From Bacillota bacterium (GTDB lineage Bacteria > Bacillota > Clostridia > Acetivibrionales > Acetivibrionaceae): 9,740 bases of DNA. The number at the start of each line of letters is the position of its first letter. The stretch's first letter is position 1. The notes beneath the pieces are model-generated. The model worked only from the letters and a program-made list of their open reading frames with translations, was not told the DNA's origin and did no database searches. The stretch is from positions 1 through 9,740 of the forward strand of contig JAEWSG010000194.1 in the NCBI GenBank assembly GCA_023398495.1, in the 5' to 3' direction. Positions 1 through 5,543 of the stretch are shown here, piece after piece. Position numbers and translations under genes: made by a program.

Positions 1-203
1 ATTGGTATTAGTGGTTTTGGGATAATTCTATTATACCAAAGAAAGTGGGGTTTTTATATACTTTATTACATATTTGTATTAATTTATCAATGTTCAGGCC
101 CATTTTTCAAGTGGGAAAGTTGAGTTATTTAGTATATATAATTGCTATATTAGGTTATGTTTTTGGAAAAAGAATAAGAAAACCCAAACATAGTATCATG
201 TAA
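1..203 (+). pseudogene. possible 3' remnant of a membrane-protein gene, cut by the window edge
   Basis: Two reading frames here give strongly hydrophobic peptides. One is open from base 1 and stops at 121-123. The other is open from base 12, after a TAG at 9-11, and stops at 201-203. The second ends in a membrane-like segment (SYLVYIIAILGYVFGK) followed by a basic tail (RIRKPKHS), as expected of the C-terminus of a polytopic membrane protein with a cytoplasmic tail. Either one frame is the true end of an upstream gene, or a frameshift joins the two and the gene is broken. No family is recognised. An ATG at 90-92 would give a 37-residue peptide, but no good ribosome binding site precedes it. 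AT-rich DNA can give hydrophobic peptides by chance, so this is a weak call. Confidence 0.3.
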
Positions 204-316
204 ATAATATTCTAGTGAAGATCTTCTGAATCACGGATGGGTTAGTTTCTGAGATTCCTCTGGGAGCTGATGGTTATAAACTTTACCCTGAAATTTTCGC
301 TTGGAGGAAATAACAT
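204..316. other. leader region upstream of the alpha/beta hydrolase
   Basis: Noncoding as far as can be seen. The Shine-Dalgarno GGAGG at 303-307 lies 9 bases before the ATG at 317 and supports that start. A 10-base palindrome, GAAGATCTTC, sits at 217-226 and could be a regulator site or chance. No convincing pair of -35 and -10 promoter boxes was found. Confidence 0.4.
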
Positions 317-1126
317 ATGACCTATTGGAACACAGAAGTCTGCGAAACAAACGGAATTAACATACACTACACAAGAACCGGTGGAAACAAACCACCCTTG
401 ATTTTGCTACATGGATTAATGACTAATGGGTTGTGTTGGACAGATTTGGCACATGTTTTGGAGAAAGAATATGACGTGATCATGCCGGATGCCAGAGGGC
501 ATGGCAAATCAAGTGTGCCTGACTTTGGATACCGATACGAAGACCATGCAAACGATGTTGCAGGTTTAATAAATGCCCTAAGACTTTCTCCTCCAATCCT
601 GCTCGGACATTCCATGGGGGGGATGACTGCAGCCGTGGTGGCAAGTCGTAAACCAAATTTACTCCGTGGCCTGGTCTTAGCTGATCCAACGTTCTTGAGT
701 CCAAAAGTTCAGCGCGAAGTTCGCGATAGTGATGTCGCCGATCAGCATCGGCGAATGCTCAATATGTCATTGGATGAGGTGGTAGCAGATGCACGGAATA
801 GACACCCTAATCGGTCAGGGGAGACCCTTGAGCTGTTAGCTCGGGCACGACTTCAAACAAGCATGGCCGCCTTTGACGTTCTCACGCCACCGAACCCTGA
901 CTATAAGATGCTAGTGAGTGCAATTGACGTTCCAAGTATCATCATATATAGTGATAGAGGCTTGGTTTCGTCTGTTGTTGCCGAAGAGCTGCAACGTCTT
1001 AATCCAAAACTTCAGGCAGAACAAATCCGGGAAGCTGGCCACAGTATCCACTTAGATCAGGTAGAGAGCTTTGCGGCTGTCGTCGGATCTTTCATACGTT
1101 CAATTGGAACAGTCATTGATTCATGA
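317..1126 (+). CDS. alpha/beta-fold hydrolase, substrate unknown
   Basis: A 269-residue cytoplasmic alpha/beta hydrolase with no signal peptide or membrane segment, of normal length for single-domain members. The oxyanion-hole HG is at residues 32-33 (LLHGLMTNG). DARGHGKS lies at 58-65. The nucleophile elbow GHSMGG puts the catalytic serine at 99. Asp213 (YSDRG) is the likely acid, and His242 in GHSIHLDQ is the likely base, so the triad appears complete. Such enzymes cleave esters, amides, C-C bonds or halides, and the sequence does not reveal the substrate. The start is supported by GGAGG 9 bases upstream. The body is clearly richer in G and C than the flanks (about 50% in 721-780), with less AT-biased codons, suggesting acquisition from a less AT-rich relative. 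It stands alone, with decayed genes behind it, and no terminator is visible directly after it. The family is confident; the physiological role is not known. Confidence 0.88.
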   Translation: MTYWNTEVCETNGINIHYTRTGGNKPPLILLHGLMTNGLCWTDLAHVLEKEYDVIMPDARGHGKSSVPDFGYRYEDHANDVAGLINALRLSPPILLGHSMGGMTAAVVASRKPNLLRGLVLADPTFLSPKVQREVRDSDVADQHRRMLNMSLDEVVADARNRHPNRSGETLELLARARLQTSMAAFDVLTPPNPDYKMLVSAIDVPSIIIYSDRGLVSSVVAEELQRLNPKLQAEQIREAGHSIHLDQVESFAAVVGSFIRSIGTVIDS

Positions 1127-1348
1127 ACGTGCTAAGCATAAATCATTTGGTCGATTGAGAGGTTATTTAAAGTATGTGGAGAATAAGAATTAAGAAAATG
1201 GATTTTATCAGGCGATTGCAGTAATAGTGGTGTAAAAACACCAGATGTATCTGATATGAGGCAATTGTATGTACCAGATATTAGCATAGACGATTAGATC
1301 ATAATGATTGATAATGATTGATAATGATAACAATAATGGTGTAAAATT
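1127..1348. other. intergenic stretch with possible coding relics
   Basis: No intact gene. Two short open stretches follow one another. One, in frame 3, overlaps the hydrolase end and stops at 1191-1193. The other, in frame 2, runs from 1187 to the stop at 1295-1297 and reads GDCSNSGVKTPDVSDMRQL, which resembles one EF-hand-like half of a dockerin with one residue missing from the loop. Neither has a ribosome binding site or a clear family. The stretch ends in a 10-bp tandem repeat at 1301-1328. It is best read as decayed or rearranged DNA leading into the two pseudogenes. Confidence 0.4.
1301..1328. repeat. 10-bp tandem repeat (ATAATGATTG), nearly three copies
   Basis: Units ATAATGATTG occupy 1301-1310 and 1311-1320, and a partial unit ATAATGAT occupies 1321-1328. 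They contain GATAAT at 1310-1315 and 1320-1325 and GATAAC at 1326-1331. GATAAT is the hexamer from which Fur-binding sites are built. Here the spacing is one helical turn, and no full inverted Fur box is present. It sits about 30 bases before the deacetylase pseudogene, where an operator could lie, but simple slippage is an equal explanation. Confidence 0.75.
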
Positions 1349-1360
1349 ATGGGAGCAGAA

Positions 1361-1794
1361 ATGAAAAAAAGCAAAAAGAAAATTGTAATTGTTTGTATTT
1401 TTATATTGATTTGTATAATTGTTTTATTGCTTTGTTTGTTTCAAATTTCAAAATTGCGGGATTTTCAATTTTTTGGTAAGCTTGTAAGCAGTAAGGTGAG
1501 ATATATTTTCGACCACCATACTTCAAAAAGCTGTTTATGCTGCCATTATATTTACATAATTCAAAGATAACATCGGTAACTTGTGATATTGAGCCCGAAA
1601 CATATTTAGGGTATGGTGCTTCACCCGACGAACTTGCCAACAATGTTACTGATAACGTCAAAAGTGGTTCAATCATTCTTTTGCATCCAATGTACAAAAC
1701 TGAAAACACTCTAGCTGCAATTGAAAAAATAGTTATGACATTAAAGGCAGAGGGATACACTTTTTGCACAGTAGAAGAATTATTAAAAAAATGA
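1361..1794 (+). pseudogene. CE4 polysaccharide deacetylase pseudogene with internal deletion and frameshift
   Basis: Family CE4 (NodB) enzymes remove acetyl groups from peptidoglycan or other polysaccharides outside the membrane. The start is taken at the ATG at 1361, because GGGAG at 1351-1355 lies 5 bases before it; an in-frame ATG at 1349 lacks such a site. The N-terminus is a membrane anchor: a lysine run, then a roughly 20-residue hydrophobic helix, then FQFFGKLV. Around 1490-1500 the sense jumps from frame 2 to frame 1, which continues as GEIYFRPPYFKKLF. This contains the third CE4 motif (RPPY, bases 1510-1521), then CDIEP, then IILLHPM (motif 5) and the typical tail ending TVEELLKK. 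The metal-binding TFDDGP motif and the HxxxH motif, normally between anchor and RPPY, are absent. Roughly 100 residues appear deleted, and the product cannot be an active deacetylase. No other intact copy is seen in the window. Confidence 0.82.
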
Positions 1795-2051
1795 AAGAAA
1801 TAAGCTTTAATCTTTATGATAAATTTAAACATATTACACTTATAGATATTTCTAAGGGGATGATAGACACTCTTAAGAATAAGATTCAAGATTCAGGTGT
1901 AAAGAATATGACAGCTATACAAATATTGCAAAATATTGAGCTTGCTGTTAAGGATGAATATGATGTAATATATACGTCAATGGCCTTACATCATGTAATT
2001 GATGTAAGAGCTATTTTGAACAGTCTGTATAAATTACTTATTAAGAACTGA
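1791..2051 (+). pseudogene. class I SAM-dependent methyltransferase fragment, truncated at both ends
   Basis: From the ATG at 1791, which overlaps the stop of the preceding pseudogene (ATGA), an 86-residue frame encodes the middle of a methyltransferase. HITLIDISKGM is the acidic strand 2 region (motif II), and EYDVIYTSMALHH is the strand 4 region. The glycine-rich SAM-binding motif I should lie directly before FNLYDKFKH and is missing. The frame stops after LYKLLIKN, where intact enzymes normally continue with a KPGG-like turn and a C-terminal half. It therefore lacks both ends of the Rossmann fold and cannot bind SAM normally. No Shine-Dalgarno site precedes the ATG. The overlap with the CE4 remnant probably results from the deletions rather than from a real operon. 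Confidence 0.75.
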
Positions 2052-2070
2052 GCAGTACAAGAGAGAAAAA

Positions 2071-2106
2071 TTATAAGGAGGACACTTCCTTGTGACCTCC
2101 TTATAA
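2071..2106 (-). terminator. Rho-independent terminator of the GH5-CE2 gene
   Basis: Arms 2071-2085 and 2092-2106 pair as 11 bp (TTATAAGGAGG with CCTCCTTATAA), one A-A mismatch, then 3 bp, closed by a 6-base loop. Read on the minus strand, the hairpin is followed by five T (complement of 2066-2070), the expected U tract. It lies about 70 bases beyond the stop codon of the minus-strand gene. No T tract follows on the plus strand, so it is chiefly a minus-strand terminator. Confidence 0.85.
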
Positions 2107-2176
2107 CAACCTTTGAAGTATTCGTTGCAAAAATAAGCTTAGAATTTGTAATTTGATATATCGAAAATTTATAATA

Positions 2177-4621
2177 TTACCAGCCAAGCTTACCTTGTAT
2201 TGCTTTAGTAAGCTGGTCAGCCATCAATTCATGAGTTTTTTTGCTTGGGTGCCAATCTTCACCGTAGCCGTTAGCTGGATCTTGCCCAGGGAACTCAATA
2301 AAATACACTTTTGAATCTCCGGTTGAAGTAAATGAATTTATAACTTGTTTAATATTATTACGGCATGTGTCCAGACCCGATCCCCAAAGCATAGGTCCTA
2401 CAGCACAGAATATATGTGCATCAGGGTAGTTGGAACGAACTTTTGTAATGATGTTTTTGTATGCTGTTATAAATTTGGTGCTATCTGGAGTTGAAGTTGA
2501 GTAATCATTTGTGCCTATATTAACTACAACTACCTGAGGTGTATAGTTTTTGAAATCCCACTTAACATTACTAAATGGAAGAGTATATAGATAGCGTTCA
2601 CCAATAAGTGGGCCGGCTGAACCACCGTAGTTCTGACAAGCTCCTATACCTGACCATGCAATTAGGTTTGAGCTTGCATTTAAATTACGTGCAGTAATTG
2701 CAGCATAGGACAAATAACTGTTTTCATTTTTAGGAGTAAAATGCTCTTCCTTGCTTAGCCCCTCATTTCCATATGCACATGTTATAGAGTCGCCAATAAA
2801 TTCTATCTTTCTTTCCTTTGGAGTTGGTGCATCAAGGAGTTTTCCTGAACCGAAATTGAAGCCTAGGAACTGTGCTTCACCTTGGGAAGCTTCTGTTCTT
2901 TTCCACAAAACAAGCCTATGGTTTCCGTTTGAAAGCCCACTTGCAAGTTTTACAGTTGATGTAGTGTTGTTAATGCAAAACGGAGTTTGACCAACACCAT
3001 CAATAAAAGCCTGAAACCAGTTTTCACCTGAAGATTTTATGGTAGCACTTACTTCTGTTCCGGAAAAGTTTAGTTCAACATTAGAACCGGACCACGCACA
3101 AACCGGACCTGCAGGATCTGAAGTGCTGAATCTTCCGTTTAATAAAATGCCTGGAGTTGCGTTGGAATTTGGTGTTGGGGTTACAATGACACTTCCGTCA
3201 GCAGGAAATTTCTTGATGATTCCTAATAAAAATTGTCTCACATATGCGAAATCAAGGGAATTTACATTACCACTTCCATCAACATCAGCAGCTTGCATAC
3301 CGTTAGTATCTGGGAAAGCTTTGATTATTCCAAGTAAGTATTGTCTTACATATGCGAAGTCAAGGGAATTCACACTTCCACTTCCATCAACATCACCATA
3401 TATAACAGAAGAAGAGGAGGTTTTTACAGGAGTTGGTGTATAGGCAGGTGTGTTGGCAGGGGTTTTTGTAACGTTGTAACCTGAAGCCCTTACAAGTGCC
3501 TGGGCAATTTCAGGGTAGTACCATGTAAGTGAATTTCTATTTAATATTGCGTAAGAATTATCATTGCCAGGACCATAATATCCATTGTCCCACCAAATAA
3601 CAGGAATACCTCTTTTTCTTGCTTCCTGAGCATAGTGTTCTGCATGAGCTACTCTGGAAGATAAATTATTTTTATCAATTGTACCGAATTCTCCAATAAC
3701 TACAGCTCTTCCGTTTTTGATGAATTTGTTGTAAACAGCCTCAAACTCACTTGAAAGAGAAGATTTGTCATAGTCAGATCCCCAGGTGGGAGTATTTGTT
3801 GATACCATGGCAAAATAGTATGGTGAGTATATATGTAAGGATACAATAACTCTACTGTCGTTATTTGGAATTACGAGATCGTTCACAGCATCTGTTAGTG
3901 AGGTTGCAGCATGTGTTGGAATCATTATAAACCTTTTTGCATTATTTCCTCCACTACTTCTGATAGTGTTGACAGCAGCCAGATTCAAGCTGTTTATTAC
4001 AGCACGGTTTTCAGGTGTTCCGCCAGACCATTCACTTGATGAGCCAATAACTCTAGGCTCATTCATTGCTTCAAAAATTAAATAGTCACTGTAATTTTTA
4101 AAACGATTTCCAATCTGTTCCCAGAGTTTTGTAACCTGTGCGGTAGCCTTGTCCTTATTTGCGTATATAGGTATAAGCCATGAGCTTTCTTCATGGTGAA
4201 GATTAATAATAGCATACATATCGTTGTCAAGAACGTAGTTTACGATTTCTTCAACTCTGTTCATCCAGGCTGTATCAATAGTATAGTTTGGAGCTGCACC
4301 AACGTGGCCTGCCCAGGTTATAGGGATTCTGACAGTGTTAAAACCCATTTCCTTTACCTTGTCAATCATTGCCTTGGTTGTTTTCGGATTTCCCCAGCAA
4401 GTCTCTGCTGCCAACCCGGTTGCAGTTGGAGAATATGCATCCATTGTGTTGCCTAAATTCCAACCAACTCTCATCTCTTTTGTAAGTTCTAATGCAGAAA
4501 TGTCTCTCATTCCTGTATTGGCAGTAGATGCAAAAACATTAATACTACCAAAAAGAGAAACGATAAGAAAGATTAATGAAATTAGAAATGCTTGTTTTTT
4601 GACAAAATACTTGTTAAACAT
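2177..4621 (-). CDS. celE: cellulosomal GH5 endoglucanase - type I dockerin - CE2 acetylxylan esterase (CelE-like)
   Basis: An 814-residue secreted bifunctional enzyme with the length and domain order of C. thermocellum CelE. Residues 1-31 are a signal peptide with a long hydrophobic core ending at VFA. The GH5 domain spans about 38-385, with acid/base Glu188 in FEAMNEP and nucleophile Glu311 in VIGEFG; it cuts beta-1,4-glucans. A Pro/Thr/Ser linker (386-406) leads to a dockerin (407-473) with two near-identical calcium loops that plug into scaffoldin cohesins. After a second linker come a jelly-roll region (about 490-600) and a CE2 SGNH esterase (about 604-810). Ser612 in GDSIT and His791 in DWHPS form the catalytic dyad; in CelE the same site also binds cellulose. 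The start is supported by GGAGG on the minus strand (4629-4633), 7 bases upstream. It is transcribed away from sigI, from a sigma-I-like promoter at 4671-4707. The symbol rests on architecture; orthology is inferred. Confidence 0.93.
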   Translation of the reverse strand: MFNKYFVKKQAFLISLIFLIVSLFGSINVFASTANTGMRDISALELTKEMRVGWNLGNTMDAYSPTATGLAAETCWGNPKTTKAMIDKVKEMGFNTVRIPITWAGHVGAAPNYTIDTAWMNRVEEIVNYVLDNDMYAIINLHHEESSWLIPIYANKDKATAQVTKLWEQIGNRFKNYSDYLIFEAMNEPRVIGSSSEWSGGTPENRAVINSLNLAAVNTIRSSGGNNAKRFIMIPTHAATSLTDAVNDLVIPNNDSRVIVSLHIYSPYYFAMVSTNTPTWGSDYDKSSLSSEFEAVYNKFIKNGRAVVIGEFGTIDKNNLSSRVAHAEHYAQEARKRGIPVIWWDNGYYGPGNDNSYAILNRNSLTWYYPEIAQALVRASGYNVTKTPANTPAYTPTPVKTSSSSVIYGDVDGSGSVNSLDFAYVRQYLLGIIKAFPDTNGMQAADVDGSGNVNSLDFAYVRQFLLGIIKKFPADGSVIVTPTPNSNATPGILLNGRFSTSDPAGPVCAWSGSNVELNFSGTEVSATIKSSGENWFQAFIDGVGQTPFCINNTTSTVKLASGLSNGNHRLVLWKRTEASQGEAQFLGFNFGSGKLLDAPTPKERKIEFIGDSITCAYGNEGLSKEEHFTPKNENSYLSYAAITARNLNASSNLIAWSGIGACQNYGGSAGPLIGERYLYTLPFSNVKWDFKNYTPQVVVVNIGTNDYSTSTPDSTKFITAYKNIITKVRSNYPDAHIFCAVGPMLWGSGLDTCRNNIKQVINSFTSTGDSKVYFIEFPGQDPANGYGEDWHPSKKTHELMADQLTKAIQGKLGW
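3203..3394 (-). repeat. duplicated dockerin calcium-loop segments, 108-bp period
   Basis: Two 84-bp segments, 3311-3394 and 3203-3286 (residues 410-437 and 446-473), encode the two halves of the GH5-CE2 dockerin. 25 of 28 residues are identical, and much of the DNA is too. Both carry DVDGSG-VNSLDFAYVRQ and the recognition pair Ser-Leu (419-420 and 455-456). Such internal symmetry allows a dockerin to bind its cohesin in two orientations rotated by 180 degrees. Confidence 0.85.
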
Positions 4622-4670
4622 TATACAACCTCCAAAAAAATTAGGATTTTAATAAATTTAAACCTTTTAT

Positions 4671-4707
4671 TTATATAATTCGTTAGGTATTATTTGTTTA
4701 AGTAGGG
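4671..4707 (-). promoter_or_regulatory. putative sigma-I-type promoter of the GH5-CE2 gene
   Basis: On the minus strand this reads CCC then TACTTAAA (4697-4704), 11 bases, then TAACGAATTATATAA (4671-4685). A C-rich -35 with A residues behind it and a CGAA-type -10 is the general form described for SigI promoters. The leader would be about 45-50 bases. It matches the plus-strand element at 4734-4767 in sequence and spacing. It was assigned by eye; no transcription start is known. Confidence 0.55.
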
Positions 4708-4733
4708 ATGTAAAAGAATATTTTCCCTACCTA

Positions 4734-4767
4734 TACTGAAAAGTTGAAAAATTAACGAAATATATAA
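4734..4767 (+). promoter_or_regulatory. putative sigma-I-type promoter of sigI-rsgI (autoregulatory)
   Basis: TACTGAAA (4734-4741), 11 bases, then TAACGAAATATATAA (4753-4767). The second block differs at one of 15 positions from the divergent minus-strand element, and the spacing is identical. Upstream the C-rich part is offset (CCCTACC at 4725-4731). Transcription would start only a few bases before the Shine-Dalgarno site, giving a very short leader. sigI operons are often autoregulated, so a SigI-type promoter is expected here. Confidence 0.5.
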
Positions 4768-4770
4768 GTA

Positions 4771-4790
4771 GGGGGGAGGATATCGAGTTG
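4771..4790 (+). promoter_or_regulatory. ribosome binding site fixing the TTG start of sigI
   Basis: GGGGGGAGGA at 4771-4780 lies 7 bases before TTG at 4788-4790. No ATG or GTG occurs in frame nearby, so the strong site decides for TTG. The weak start codon may hold SigI synthesis down. Confidence 0.75.
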
Positions 4791-5543
4791 GAAAAATTGG
4801 GCATTTTTAAAGTTCTAAAATCCGATTATGATACTACAAATGACACAGTTTTGAAAATACAGCACGGAGATTGGTTTCTAAAAGAGGAGTTTATTAGAAA
4901 TTATACGCCTTTTATTATAAAAACAGTTGCGAAAATAACAGGAAAATATGTTGATATAGAAAACAGTGAGGAATATAGTATCGCCCTTATGGCTTTTGAT
5001 GAAGCAATTGATTGCTTTGACGGTAGTAAAAACAAGAGCTTTTTAGGGTTTAGTGACCTTGTTATGAATCGAAGACTCATAGACTATGAAAGAAAAAAGA
5101 GAAAGGACAAAAATGTATTTCCGTTTACATACTTTGAATGTGAAACAAATGAGGATTTTAAAGAAAGATATTTATCTGAAGATTCTGAAGCCAGATTTGA
5201 TAATATTGAAATAAAGGAGGAAATTATTTTTTTTAAGGAAAAATTGTCAAAATTCAGTATAACACTTGAAAAACTAGCTAAGAGCATACCAAAGCATAAA
5301 GACTCAAAGAGATTATGCATAAGAATAGCAAAAATAATAGCAAACGATAGTGAAATTTACAATAAATTAATTAAAACAAAAAATATACCAATGACCGATT
5401 TAATGAAATTAGTTGATGTTCATCATGTAACGATAGAAAGAAACCGGAAATTTATAATTGCTGCCAGTCTGATTATAAATAGCGGGCTTGAAGTTATAAA
5501 GAGTTATCTTCAGTTAGCAGAGGGAGGTGGGGAGAATGATTAA
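4788..5543 (+). CDS. sigI: RNA polymerase sigma factor SigI
   Basis: A 251-residue sigma factor of the SigI family, which directs RNA polymerase to cellulosomal genes in cellulolytic clostridia and to heat and cell-wall genes in Bacillus. Residues about 24-112 form the sigma region 2 fold that reads the -10 element: HGDWFLKEEFIRNYTPFI, then EEYSIALMAFDEAIDCFD, then SFLGFSDLVMNRRLIDYERK. A charged segment follows. The C-terminal SigI domain (about 155-240) contains a helix-turn-helix near MTDLMKLVDVHHVTIERNRK that should read the -35. This layout lacks the ordinary region 4 of ECF factors, as is typical of SigI. The TTG start follows a strong Shine-Dalgarno site. The last eight bases overlap rsgI, so factor and anti-factor are probably translated in step. 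Which of the several SigI paralogues it equals cannot be told. Confidence 0.92.
   Translation: MEKLGIFKVLKSDYDTTNDTVLKIQHGDWFLKEEFIRNYTPFIIKTVAKITGKYVDIENSEEYSIALMAFDEAIDCFDGSKNKSFLGFSDLVMNRRLIDYERKKRKDKNVFPFTYFECETNEDFKERYLSEDSEARFDNIEIKEEIIFFKEKLSKFSITLEKLAKSIPKHKDSKRLCIRIAKIIANDSEIYNKLIKTKNIPMTDLMKLVDVHHVTIERNRKFIIAASLIINSGLEVIKSYLQLAEGGGEND
5523..5538 (+). promoter_or_regulatory. ribosome binding site fixing the ATG start of rsgI
   Basis: GGAGG at 5523-5527 lies 8 bases before ATG at 5536-5538. An in-frame GTG at 5527 falls inside this site and has no site of its own at proper distance, so the ATG is preferred. The site lies inside the end of sigI, consistent with translational coupling. 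Confidence 0.75.

Noticed and set aside
217..226. Palindrome GAAGATCTTC as an operator for the hydrolase
   Set aside because: Only ten bases, no second copy and no promoter to place it against; chance is likely.
1349..1360. ATG at 1349 as the start of the CE4 pseudogene
   Set aside because: GGGAG at 1351-1355 is placed for the ATG at 1361; nothing comparable lies before 1349.
1401..1889. 162-residue minus-strand frame across the two pseudogenes
   Set aside because: It is antisense to recognisable CE4 and methyltransferase remnants; its sequence shows no family and is hydrophobic from AT-rich DNA.
2071..2106. Long inverted repeat considered as a transposon end or attachment site
   Set aside because: The minus-strand T tract and position after a stop codon explain it as a terminator; no target duplication or transposase is nearby.
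3203..3394. Repeated DNA considered as a CRISPR or satellite array
   Set aside because: Only two copies, in frame, coding for the two dockerin halves with a 36-codon period.
3039..3443. 134-residue plus-strand frame inside the GH5-CE2 gene
   Set aside because: It is antisense to the dockerin and linker; its internal repeats are explained by the duplicated dockerin halves.
5527..5535. GTG at 5527 as the rsgI start
   Set aside because: The codon lies inside the Shine-Dalgarno sequence that serves the ATG at 5536, and has no suitable site upstream.
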